Shown one piece after another: positions 33,437 to 41,969 of a stretch of 64,000 nucleotides of DNA. Position 1 is the first letter of the stretch; the number at the start of each line of letters is the position of its first letter. Source of the stretch: GCA-002722245 sp038154685 (lineage in GTDB: Bacteria; Bacteroidota; Bacteroidia; Flavobacteriales_C; GCA-002722245); assembly GCA_038154685.1 (NCBI GenBank), contig JAYPYW010000009.1:3563-67562 (forward strand). The letters are read 5' to 3'. The notes below the pieces were generated by a model, which saw only the letters and a list, made by a program, of their open reading frames with translations, made no database searches and was not told the DNA's origin. Both the position numbers and the translations under genes were made by a program.

Positions 33437-33691
33437 ATGCAAAAAGAAATCCATCCAGAAAATTATAGATTAGTAGTATTTAAAGATATGTCTAACGATA
33501 CTCAGTTCATTACTAAGTCATGTGCTGAAACAAAAGAAACTACTGAAGTTGACGGTGTAGAATACCCATTGTTTAAATTGGATGTATCTAACACTTCTCA
33601 TCCATTCTTTACTGGTAAATCTAACGTTGTTGATACAGCTGGTAGAATTGATAAGTTCAAAAACAGATTCGCAAAGCACATTAAGAAGTAA
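33437..33691 (+). CDS. rpmE2: 50S ribosomal protein L31 type B
   Basis: 84 residues, the zinc-independent (type B) L31: MQKEIHPENYRLVVFKDMSND, SCAETKETTEVDGVEYPLFKLDVSNTSHPFFTGK, and no CxxC zinc ribbon. A frame reading back to 33413 would start on a TTG within the -7 box, so the ATG at 33437 is the true start. Single gene with promoter and terminator. Confidence 0.96.
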   Translation: MQKEIHPENYRLVVFKDMSNDTQFITKSCAETKETTEVDGVEYPLFKLDVSNTSHPFFTGKSNVVDTAGRIDKFKNRFAKHIKK

Positions 33692-33714
33692 TTTAAAGTG
33701 TTTTAAAATATTTG

Positions 33715-33743
33715 AAGCCATTCCTTTCGGGATGGCTTTTTTA
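33715..33743 (+). terminator. rpmE2 terminator
   Basis: Ten-pair hairpin AAGCCATTCC / GGGATGGCTT around TTTC, followed by T-tract. Confidence 0.88.
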
Positions 33744-33771
33744 TTTCCTGACTTATCTAGAAAATACATCC

Positions 33772-33878
33772 CGCAGATGTCGCAGATGTCGCAGATTTCT
33801 TTTCAACAGATTATTCAGATTAAAGGATTATAGAGATTGTTTTAATCCAATAAATCTCATAATCTGAATAATCTGTTG
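33772..33878. repeat. tandem CGCAGATGT plus perfect 19-bp inverted repeat
   Basis: CGCAGATGT twice and CGCAGATTT once (33772-33798), then 33804-33822 and 33860-33878 are perfect inverted copies (CAACAGATTATTCAGATTA) around a 37-base spacer. Same CAGAT vocabulary as the repeats near 7108 and 45240. Confidence 0.8.
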
Positions 33879-33951
33879 AGAAAAACAACAATATTCTTTT
33901 TGAGGACAATTTAATCTCTGTTACCGTAGAATAAATGCTTAAATTCACTTC

Positions 33952-35124
33952 ATGAAAATAGTACTCGTTGATACCAACTGGAAAAAGTTTTTACCTGTTT
34001 CATTTACAAGACCTGTTTCTCAATTAAGATGTGGGATTTTGAAGATTAATGAGAAGTGGGAGAAATGGCTTGAAGCTGATTCTGTTTCGGTTTCAGAAGG
34101 GTATTTAAATGAGAAGTATTTTCAACAATTTGATGGCGGAGCTTTAATTATTAATAGTAAAGTACTACCAAATTTAGAGTTAATTGAAGCAATCAAAAAG
34201 CTAGAGAATAAAGAGATCTTAACAGCAAATGGAACTTGGTTGGCAATTAAATCTGACTCGGGTTTTAATCAAGAGTCTTGGAAAGATGCTACACCACGAA
34301 TTTATTCGGGAGAGTTTAGCACAATTGAAGCTTGGTGGGATCTTTATAAGCAATGCGGAAGTGAGTTGGAGACCGATTTTCATTCAATTACTGATGGTAG
34401 AGTTTCTCAAAAACTTTCTGATTCTAATACGCTAATTGGTTCTGCTGAAAAGATTTTCATTGAAGATGGGGCCTATGTGGAAGGTTGTACATTAAATACA
34501 AACGCAGGAAGTATTTACATCGGTAAGAATGCTGAGGTGATGGAAGGTTGTATTATCAGAGGTGGTTTCTCGGTATTGGATGGTACAAGGGTAAAGATGG
34601 GTGCGAAGATTTACGGACCAACATCTGTAGGGCCAAAGTGTAGACTTGGTGGTGAAGTAAAGAATTCTGTAATTCAAGGTTATTCCAATAAATCTCATGA
34701 TGGGTATTTAGGGAATTCGGTAATTGGAGAATGGGTTAATTTAGGCGCAGATACCAATTGTTCTAATTTGAAAAACACTTTTTCTCCTGCGAAGGTTTGG
34801 GATTACGAAACACAAAAATTGGTTGATTCCGGAGAAACCTTCATTGGTTGCGCAATTGGTGATTATGCCAAAACAGGAATTAATTCAATGATTAATACAG
34901 CATCTGTTATAGGTGTTAATGCGAATGTTTATGGAGCTGGCTTCCCGGAGAAGTATACTCCGTCTTTTTCTTGGGGTAAAACAGAGACTTATAACTTTAA
35001 TAAGGCTTGGGAAGTAAACCAAAACATAGCTAAAATGGAAGGAGAGGAGTTGTCGATGGCAGATTATCTGATTCTGCAAAATGTGCACTCAAGCGATCTT
35101 GAGATTTTTAAAGAGATGTCATAA
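33952..35124 (+). CDS. GlmU-like putative sugar nucleotidyltransferase (alternative Bacteroidota GlmU family)
   Basis: 390 residues matching TIGR03991-type proteins that replace or accompany GlmU. The N-terminal ~150 residues are a nucleotidyltransferase-like fold (FLPVSFTRPVSQLRCGILKINEKW), and residues ~170-340 are left-handed beta-helix hexapeptide repeats (IFIEDGAYVEGCTLN, IYIGKNAEVMEGCII, VKMGAKIYGPTSVG, VIGEWVNLGADTNCSNLKN), the acetyltransferase half. It likely makes UDP-sugars for envelope glycans. The exact substrates are not demonstrated. Confidence 0.9.
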   Translation: MKIVLVDTNWKKFLPVSFTRPVSQLRCGILKINEKWEKWLEADSVSVSEGYLNEKYFQQFDGGALIINSKVLPNLELIEAIKKLENKEILTANGTWLAIKSDSGFNQESWKDATPRIYSGEFSTIEAWWDLYKQCGSELETDFHSITDGRVSQKLSDSNTLIGSAEKIFIEDGAYVEGCTLNTNAGSIYIGKNAEVMEGCIIRGGFSVLDGTRVKMGAKIYGPTSVGPKCRLGGEVKNSVIQGYSNKSHDGYLGNSVIGEWVNLGADTNCSNLKNTFSPAKVWDYETQKLVDSGETFIGCAIGDYAKTGINSMINTASVIGVNANVYGAGFPEKYTPSFSWGKTETYNFNKAWEVNQNIAKMEGEELSMADYLILQNVHSSDLEIFKEMS

Positions 35125-35259
35125 TGTCAAAATACCCTAGTTGGCACAAGTGTTGAGCTATAGGGATGTCAGACGATAAAAAAGCAATTTGATCCGTTTT
35201 AAGAGGAAGGAATGACAAAAGAGATGTAAAGTCGGTCAAGTTGACGCAAAGCAATTAAT

Positions 35260-37710
35260 ATGCAAGAAGGAGTATTTGATTTTAATGGTTTAATGTTAAA
35301 CCAAGTTATAGATGAAGACGCGGAATTCATTCCGTTAATTACGAATGAGGAGGATGATGATATAGTTGATGCTTCCATTCCAGAAGAGCTTCCAATTTTA
35401 ACTTTAAGAAACACAGTTTTATTTCCAGGAGTTGTAATTCCAATAACAGTTGGTAGAGACATGTCTATCAAACTAGTTAACGATGCCTATAAGGCCGAGA
35501 AAACAATCGCTGTGGTTGGTCAGAAAGACGTAGACCAAGAAGATCCAGGTCCAGAAGATATTCATGAAATAGGAACCGTTGGTCATATCATGAAGATCTT
35601 AAGAATGCCTGATGGAAATACAACGGTTATTATCCAAGGAAAGAAAAGATGTAGAATTAAAGAAGTTACTTCTACAGATCCTTACTTCTTTGGAAAGATC
35701 GAAAAGTTAACAGAAGCTCGTCCGAAACCAAAGAATAAAGAATTCCAAGCATTAGTTTCTTCATTAAAAGATTTAGCGCTTAAGATTATCAAGGATTCCC
35801 CGAATATTCCTTCAGACGCTTCCTTTGCGATTAAGAATATCGAAAGCGATTCTTTCTTAATAAACTTCATTGCTAGCAACATGAATTTAAACATGGAGCA
35901 AAAGCAAGGATTAGTTGAAGAAAACGATTTAAAAGAAAGAGCTATTAAAGTACTTGAGTTGTTAACCAAGGAAATGCAAATGTTGGAGATCAAAAATCAA
36001 ATTCAATCCAAAGTAAAGGTGGATTTAGATAACCAGCAACGTGAATATTTCTTGCATCAACAAATGAAAACCATTCAAGAAGAATTGGGTGGAAGTGCTA
36101 CCGATCAGGAAATTCAAGAGCTTAGAGATAAGGCAGGGAAGAAGAAATGGAATGAAAAGGTAGAGAAGCATTTCTATAAAGAATTAGAAAAGCTTCAAAG
36201 AATCAATCCGCAGGCCGCAGAGTATTCAGTTTACTTAAATTACTTGGAGTTATTAGTAGATTTACCTTGGAATGAGTACACAGAAGATAAGTTTAATTTA
36301 AAACGTGCTAAAGAAATCCTTGATCGTGATCATTATGGTCTGGACGAGGTGAAAGATAGAATTTTAGAACATTTAGCTGTTTTAAAATTAAAGAAAGATA
36401 TGAAGGCTCCAATCCTTTGTTTATATGGTCCTCCAGGTGTTGGTAAAACATCATTAGGAAAAAGTGTAGCTGAAGCGATTGGAAGAAAGTATGTAAGAAT
36501 GTCTTTAGGAGGTGTTCGAGATGAGGCAGAGATTAGAGGGCATAGAAAAACTTACATTGGAGCAATGCCTGGAAGAATAATCCAGAACATAAAAAAGGTT
36601 AATAGTGCCAATCCAGTGTTTATTTTGGATGAGTTGGATAAAGTATCGAGAGATGCGCAAGGTGATCCTTCATCTGCTTTGTTAGAAACTCTTGATCCAG
36701 AGCAAAACGAAGCATTCTACGATAATTTTGTTGAGCAAGATTTCGATTTGAGTAAAGTAATGTTCATCGCAACTGCTAACTCTTTAAATACAATTCAGCC
36801 AGCTTTAAGAGATCGATTAGAGATTATTGAAGTAACTGGTTACACAATTGAAGAAAAGGTAGAGATTGCGAAACGTCACTTGTTACCTAAGCAACTGAAG
36901 GAGCATGGATTAAAAGCCAAAGATGTGAAGATTGGTAAAAAAGTGCTTCAGAAATTAGTGGATGGATACACTAGAGAATCTGGAGTTAGATCTTTAGAAA
37001 AGAAGGTGGCCAAAGTTGTTAGGTCTTATGCTAAAGCAATCGCACTTGAGGAGCCAAAGGATCCGAAGGTTACCCCAGAAGACTTAATCGAAATACTAGG
37101 TCCATCAAGAGATAGAGATAAGTATCAGGGAAATGAGCATGCTGGTGTAGTAACTGGATTAGCATGGACTGCAGTTGGTGGTGATATTCTTTTCATCGAA
37201 GTTTCTTTAAGCAAAGGAAAAGGAAAGTTTACCGTTACAGGAAACTTAGGAGATGTAATGAAGGAATCATCAATCCTTGCAATGGAGTACTTAAGATCTC
37301 ACGCTGATAAATATGGTATTAATCCAGAGGTGTTTGATAAGTGGAACGTTCATATTCACGTGCCAGAAGGTGCAACACCAAAAGATGGGCCATCAGCCGG
37401 AATTACAATGCTTACAGCCTTAGCAAGTGCTTTTACACAAAGAAAAGTAAAGGCAAAAACAGCAATGACTGGAGAGATAACGTTAAGAGGACGTGTCTTA
37501 CCAGTTGGCGGAATAAAGGAAAAAATCTTAGCTGCTAAAAGAGCAGGAATTAAAGATATATTAGTAAGTGAAGAGAATCGTCACGATGTAGAGAAAATTG
37601 GAGAAGAATACCTAAAAGGATTGACTTTCCATTTTGTGAGTGATGCAAGTGAAGTATTAGAAATCGCTCTTACCAACCAAAAAGTTGCCGACGCATTAGA
37701 AATTAAATAA
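35260..37710 (+). CDS. lon: ATP-dependent endopeptidase Lon
   Basis: 816 residues. Lon N-domain (LPILTLRNTVLFPGVVIPITVGR, near 50-230), AAA+ domain with Walker A GPPGVGKTS at 390-398 and Walker B VFILDELDKVSRD, then the protease domain with the Ser712-Lys755 dyad (DGPSAGITM and GGIKEKILAAKRAGI). It degrades misfolded and short-lived regulatory proteins. The 50-residue N-terminal extension before the N-domain is acidic (EEDDDIVDA). The start is the first ATG. The SDR gene follows with a one-base overlap. Confidence 0.98.
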   Translation: MQEGVFDFNGLMLNQVIDEDAEFIPLITNEEDDDIVDASIPEELPILTLRNTVLFPGVVIPITVGRDMSIKLVNDAYKAEKTIAVVGQKDVDQEDPGPEDIHEIGTVGHIMKILRMPDGNTTVIIQGKKRCRIKEVTSTDPYFFGKIEKLTEARPKPKNKEFQALVSSLKDLALKIIKDSPNIPSDASFAIKNIESDSFLINFIASNMNLNMEQKQGLVEENDLKERAIKVLELLTKEMQMLEIKNQIQSKVKVDLDNQQREYFLHQQMKTIQEELGGSATDQEIQELRDKAGKKKWNEKVEKHFYKELEKLQRINPQAAEYSVYLNYLELLVDLPWNEYTEDKFNLKRAKEILDRDHYGLDEVKDRILEHLAVLKLKKDMKAPILCLYGPPGVGKTSLGKSVAEAIGRKYVRMSLGGVRDEAEIRGHRKTYIGAMPGRIIQNIKKVNSANPVFILDELDKVSRDAQGDPSSALLETLDPEQNEAFYDNFVEQDFDLSKVMFIATANSLNTIQPALRDRLEIIEVTGYTIEEKVEIAKRHLLPKQLKEHGLKAKDVKIGKKVLQKLVDGYTRESGVRSLEKKVAKVVRSYAKAIALEEPKDPKVTPEDLIEILGPSRDRDKYQGNEHAGVVTGLAWTAVGGDILFIEVSLSKGKGKFTVTGNLGDVMKESSILAMEYLRSHADKYGINPEVFDKWNVHIHVPEGATPKDGPSAGITMLTALASAFTQRKVKAKTAMTGEITLRGRVLPVGGIKEKILAAKRAGIKDILVSEENRHDVEKIGEEYLKGLTFHFVSDASEVLEIALTNQKVADALEIK

Positions 37711-38411
37711 TGGATTTAAAAGGAGCTAAGATTATCTTAACTGGAGGAAGTTCTGGGTTTGGAAAACAAACTGCAAAAGATTTATTGGCAAAAGGAGCTG
37801 AATTAATTATTACAGGTCGAGATGAGCAGAAGTTAATGAAAGTAGCTTTAGAGCTTGGTTGTACTGCTTTTCATGCGGATGTTAGTAATGAGGAGGCGGC
37901 TAAAGGAACGGTTGATTTTGCCTTAGAGAAGTGGGGTAGAATTGATGTGTTGATTAACAATGCTGGTTATGCTGAGTTTGGTTTGATTCATGAACTAGAC
38001 TTAGAAAAGCTGAGAGCGGTTTATGAAACAAACGTTTTTGGTGCTGCGGCAATGGCTAAGTATTGTTCGCTAGTTTTCATGAAACAAAAATCTGGAAACA
38101 TTATTAATATAGCTTCTACTGCAGCGTCGAAAGGATATCCGCAAGGATCTATTTACGCAACCTCAAAGTTTGCTTTAAGTGGAATGACTCAATGTTGGAG
38201 GGCTGAATTAAGACCTTACAATGTTCGTGTTATTCAGATAAACCCTTCTGAAGTTCCTACTGCTTTTGCTAAGCCTGATAGAGTAGAGCGTGAGTTAGAA
38301 GATAATAAGTTAACTCCAAAAGAAATTTCGGATGCTATCCTAGCTTCACTGGAAATGGATAATAGAGGGATGATTACGGATGTGACGGTGATTGCTACTA
38401 ATCCTTTTTGA
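37710..38411 (+). CDS. short-chain dehydrogenase/reductase
   Basis: 233-residue classical SDR: GGSSGFGKQTA (cofactor, TGxxxGxG type), NNAGY, the catalytic Ser in IASTAASKGYPQG and the YATSK tetrad (Tyr and Lys). The closest described group is YdfG/3-ketoacyl-ACP-reductase-like enzymes; the substrate cannot be predicted. Overlaps lon by one base, an unusual partnership. Confidence 0.9.
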   Translation: MDLKGAKIILTGGSSGFGKQTAKDLLAKGAELIITGRDEQKLMKVALELGCTAFHADVSNEEAAKGTVDFALEKWGRIDVLINNAGYAEFGLIHELDLEKLRAVYETNVFGAAAMAKYCSLVFMKQKSGNIINIASTAASKGYPQGSIYATSKFALSGMTQCWRAELRPYNVRVIQINPSEVPTAFAKPDRVERELEDNKLTPKEISDAILASLEMDNRGMITDVTVIATNPF

Positions 38412-38413
38412 TA

Positions 38414-38442
38414 GCGCCCGCTGATCTCACTGATCTCGCAGA
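38414..38442. repeat. dispersed GATCTCACTGATCTCGCAGAT repeat
   Basis: CGCCCGCTGATCTCACTGAT then CTCGCAGAT; relative of 17152, 17288 and 45228. Confidence 0.55.
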
Positions 38443-38449
38443 TATTTAA

Positions 38450-38476
38450 TTGGCCACGTTTTGTGGCCTTTTTTTA
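38450..38476 (+). terminator. SDR/lon operon terminator
   Basis: TGGCCAC / GTGGCC with a GTTTT loop and seven T. Confidence 0.8.
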
Positions 38477-38488
38477 TACTCCCTCAGT

Positions 38489-39639
38489 CTATTCCGCAGG
38501 TTGCTGCTGTGTAACGCACTGANNNNNNNNNNATGAATCATACCTCCATTAACATAGAGGTTTCTAACATCAATACCAATTACTTTTCGGTTTGGAAACA
38601 TTGATTGGATAATTTTATTGGCAAGTAAGTCATTTTTATCGTGGTAGTTGGGCACCAAAACAATATTGTTAGCAACATAATAATTAAGATATGAACCTTT
38701 TGCTCTTGTGCTAACCCCATAAGTTGTTCTTACTTTTCTTTTGGTAAGGGGGAGGAAAACAAAAGTATAGCCTTTCCCGCTTTTGTTTTTAGACCTATAT
38801 AATGTTTGAATGTCCTCTTTACTAACATTGAAAGTTTTTAGATTATAGCTTTTCATGGTCATGATATAGGTAGAGTCTCGAAACCTGGCAAATCCATCAA
38901 TGTGTTGATCTGTAATATCGTAACCAGTTTCTCCCTCTAGCCAAATGAAGTTAGTGACTCCTAAATATTTTTCAAACAGAAATTCAGCAAGCTCAATAGA
39001 GAGGTCTGGGTTCCGATTAGGGTTTAAAATCGAACTTTTACAAGCCATAAAAGTACCATTGCCGTCTACCTCAAAACTTCCCCCTTCATTAACTAAAAGT
39101 TGATTTAAATCGATTGTTTTTCTGCCTTGAATTACCGCAATCTTACCAGGGATTTTTTCACAATTTTTAAATTGAATCGAATCTCCGGTTAATTCATCAA
39201 TTTTTCCACCCCATGCATTGAAACCAAAATCAATAATGGAAAGGCTATCGTTTTCTCCTCTAACGTAAATAGGGCCATTATCTCTAATCCATACGTCATC
39301 GGTTTTTAAAATTGTCAAATCAACGTTGTCCATTATTGATTTTGAAGCTTGAAGTAATTTTTCGATTCTCAATTTTTCAAACTCATCATAAGCTATAATG
39401 TGGACTTTTTCATGCGGAGAAAGTGCCTCCGTCATTGCAATCCATGTTGGTTCGAGGTTGTTTTGGTATTCAATCCCATATTGATGCCTGTGTGGCCATT
39501 GGAGCCAAGTGCCTTCATGAGTTTCGTCTTCTGTTGGCATTTTATAGTTGATAGAAGAAGAGTAATCTATTTGGCCCTTTAGCGCGCCAAAAAAGAAAGT
39601 AAATACTATCAATATGGAAAGGTGTTTTGGAACTTTCAC
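38489..39639 (-). CDS. exported agmatine deiminase family (PPAD-type) protein
   Basis: About 380 residues with a signal peptide HLSILIVFTFFFGALKGQ after a GTG start at 39639; a longer frame to 39720 exists but leaves only ten bases to the divergent gene. Family motifs: PTEDETHEGTWLQWPHRHQYG, DVWIRDNGPIYV, NEGGSFEVDGNGTF and GETGYDITDQHIDGFARF (the Asp-His). After the N gap the ORF is in the wrong frame; in another frame the sequence reads CVTQQQPAE then a stop at 38489, supplying the catalytic cysteine. Cytosolic agmatine deiminases act in polyamine synthesis; this exported version may be a surface arginine/agmatine hydrolase. Confidence 0.85.
38523..38532. other. assembly gap (10 N) in the deiminase gene
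   Basis: Left flank (minus-strand view) ends in GGMIH and right flank begins TCAG then TGC GTT ACA CAG CAG; the family expects H followed directly by CVTQQQ, so the gap is probably zero-length or negative (overlapping contigs). Confidence 0.85.
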
Positions 39640-39679
39640 AAAATCATTTACCCTTATTAAGCATATATGTTTCAAGTAG

Positions 39680-39711
39680 TTTGTCTTACTATCATTATTC
39701 CGATATATTTG
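39680..39711 (+). promoter_or_regulatory. promoter of the DUF4836-ABC operon
   Basis: TTTG at 39680-39683, TATATTTG at 39704-39711, spacer 20; ATG at 39731. Confidence 0.75.
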
Positions 39712-39730
39712 CCCAATCAACTATTAGCAA

Positions 39731-41344
39731 ATGTTTAAAAAATTAAGTCAACAAGTTTTAAATAGAATTTTACTTTCTATTTCCGTTATAACGTTACTTT
39801 CTTCTTGTGGAGGTGGGGATGTTAAGCATTCAAATTATATTCCTGCTAACTCATGTTTTGTAATGAGTTTAAATACTGAAGAGATCTTTAGTGATGCATT
39901 TTTCGATTTGATTTCAAACAATGATTTCACGGCTGATATGGTTGAAGGTCCTTTGGCTGATATTATGCAGGATCCTGCGAATGCAGGGGTCAAGAGGCTA
40001 ACTAAATACTATTTGTATGGTGCTGGGGCGAATATTTTAGAAGGTAAAATGGGGGCTGTATTGCCTTTAAATGATAAAGAGAAGCTTGCTCAGTATATAG
40101 AGAAAAATTGGCCTGAGGTTGAGGTTACTGAAGATAACGGTTTATTAGCTGCCGAAATTTCTGCGGAACATAACGTTGTTTGGAACGATAATACTGCGCT
40201 TTACTTTTTCACGCCATTTGGTGGTGATGTTTTCACCCAGGCTGTTAGCTTATTTAAACAAACCGATGAGCAATCATTAACAAATACTGATTCAACATTT
40301 GCTTATGCCATGAATAATGATGCTCATGTTGCTGCGTGGTTAAAAAATGATGATTTTGCTGCATTTGCTGATGAGGGATTAAAAATGGTGAAGAATTTCA
40401 ATTTATTCGACACTTTTGGAGTGAATAAAGAAGATATAAAAGGAGCAAGAACAGTATTCCTAGCCAATTTTAATGATGGGAATATTACTGTTGAACAAAG
40501 ACAATATTTGAACGCTACTCAAATGTCTATTTACAATAGTTTTCAGAAAGAGAACAATGTATCTGGATTAACAAAAATTGCAAGTAATTCAAATCCAAAA
40601 TTAGCATTAAGTGCTTCATTAAATTCAGAAGGATTAAAGGCTTTATTAAAAGAATATAACATGGATGAAATGTGGAAAGGGATTACAAAGAACTCCTTAC
40701 TTCAAAGCGTTGAGTTAAGTCAGTTATCACAATATTTTGATGGTGATGTACTGGTTTTAGTTAACGGTTTAGACATGGTGTCTAAAACAATTACAACTAG
40801 TGATTTGGATGATGAAGGAAATGATATTGAAGTTAAAAAGGATGTTACAAACCCTGTTCCTAATGTTGCAATTGGTTTAACAATGAAAGACGCGGAAAAG
40901 TTTAATTTATCGCTTGGAATGGTTGCAGCTATGTTGCCTAAATACGAAGGGTATTCAAGTTATAATGACGAGGTGTTCTTTAAGGTTACGGATGATTTAA
41001 TGGTTGTAACGCTTTCAAAGCAAGGCGTGGATGCTTTAAATAGTGCAAAAGGGGAATTGAATCCTGAGGTGTTGGATTTAGTTTCCAAGCATAGAACTTC
41101 AGCTTTTATTGATTTTGCTGGTGTTCTTGGAGAGGTAAAAGGAATGATGCCTTTACAAATTGAAGCCTTAGATAATTTAAAGAGTTTATCGGTTTCGGAA
41201 AAAGGAATAGCTAAAGAAGGAGTAATTGAAGGGAAAACTGTTTTAAAGTTTAATAATAACGATAATGGATTGATTTCAACAATGAAATTAATTGATGGTT
41301 TAAGTGGGATTTTTGGACTATTAGCAGGTCAGTTACCAATCTAA
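39731..41344 (+). CDS. DUF4836 family lipoprotein
   Basis: 537 residues with lipobox LSSC (Cys26) and CGGGD behind it. The family is confined to Bacteroidota: the N-terminal half has YIPANSCFVMSLNTEEIF and a long series of paired beta-strands, with a repeated domain in the second half (ALSASLNSEGLKALLKEYN, FFKVTDDLMVVTLSKQGVDALN). Function is unknown; presumably an outer-membrane or periplasmic structure protein. The next gene starts one base after its stop, so it is likely co-transcribed with the two-gene ABC transporter. Confidence 0.85.
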   Translation: MFKKLSQQVLNRILLSISVITLLSSCGGGDVKHSNYIPANSCFVMSLNTEEIFSDAFFDLISNNDFTADMVEGPLADIMQDPANAGVKRLTKYYLYGAGANILEGKMGAVLPLNDKEKLAQYIEKNWPEVEVTEDNGLLAAEISAEHNVVWNDNTALYFFTPFGGDVFTQAVSLFKQTDEQSLTNTDSTFAYAMNNDAHVAAWLKNDDFAAFADEGLKMVKNFNLFDTFGVNKEDIKGARTVFLANFNDGNITVEQRQYLNATQMSIYNSFQKENNVSGLTKIASNSNPKLALSASLNSEGLKALLKEYNMDEMWKGITKNSLLQSVELSQLSQYFDGDVLVLVNGLDMVSKTITTSDLDDEGNDIEVKKDVTNPVPNVAIGLTMKDAEKFNLSLGMVAAMLPKYEGYSSYNDEVFFKVTDDLMVVTLSKQGVDALNSAKGELNPEVLDLVSKHRTSAFIDFAGVLGEVKGMMPLQIEALDNLKSLSVSEKGIAKEGVIEGKTVLKFNNNDNGLISTMKLIDGLSGIFGLLAGQLPI

Positions 41345-41968
41345 ATGAAAATAGTATTAAAAAATATAGCCCCACATCCTTTGATTGGGGCTTTTTCGTC
41401 TCAAACAGAAATTTGGAATAAAGAAGTTTCTTTGAATGAAGAGGCTTTTATTCATGTTCAGGCACCTTCTGGAACAGGGAAGTCTACACTATTGGGGATT
41501 TTATATGGTACCAGATTTGATTTCGATGGAAGCTTAGACTTGGAGGCAGATGGTGATTGGAGTGATTTGAGAACAAACAGTTTATCAATTGTTTTTCAAG
41601 AGTTAGAACTTTTAGGCGATTTAACAGCATTAGAAAATATCCAACTAAAAAACCAGCTTACAGCGCACTTATCGGATGCTCAAATCCATCAAATGGCAAT
41701 TGATTTAGGTGTTGAAAATCTCATGAATAGAAGAGTTGGGCTTTTATCCAGAGGAGAGAAGCAAAGAGTAGCAATTATTCGCGCTATGTGTATGCCATTT
41801 AAATGGTTGTTTTTAGATGAGCCATTTAGTGCTTTGGATGAGAAGAATACTTTGGCGGCGATTACTCTTATTAAAAAGGAGGTAGAAAGAAATGCTGCTG
41901 GATTGGTTTTAGCCAATTTATATGACGATAATTATTTTGATTATAACCAAAGATTAAAGTTGGCTTAA
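41345..41968 (+). CDS. ABC transporter ATP-binding protein (MacB/LolD-like)
   Basis: 207-residue ATPase: Walker A APSGTGKST, signature LLSRGEKQRVAI, Walker B WLFLDEPFSALDEK, with a serine-type H-loop variant (VLANLYDDNYFD rather than a clear histidine). Its small size and the single downstream permease resemble LolD/MacB-type lipoprotein or mechanotransmission systems. The missing H-loop histidine is a deviation that could reduce hydrolysis; I read it from the sequence only. Confidence 0.88.
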   Translation: MKIVLKNIAPHPLIGAFSSQTEIWNKEVSLNEEAFIHVQAPSGTGKSTLLGILYGTRFDFDGSLDLEADGDWSDLRTNSLSIVFQELELLGDLTALENIQLKNQLTAHLSDAQIHQMAIDLGVENLMNRRVGLLSRGEKQRVAIIRAMCMPFKWLFLDEPFSALDEKNTLAAITLIKKEVERNAAGLVLANLYDDNYFDYNQRLKLA

Positions 41969-41969
41969 G

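Noticed and set aside
33582..33833. 83-residue ORF overlapping rpmE2
   Set aside because: Overlaps L31 in another frame and continues through its terminator and the repeat; a shadow.
38446..38522. Predicted C-terminal tail SALHSSNLRNRL of the deiminase
   Set aside because: Comes from reading through the nominal N gap in the wrong frame; the correct frame gives CVTQQQPAE and a stop at 38489.
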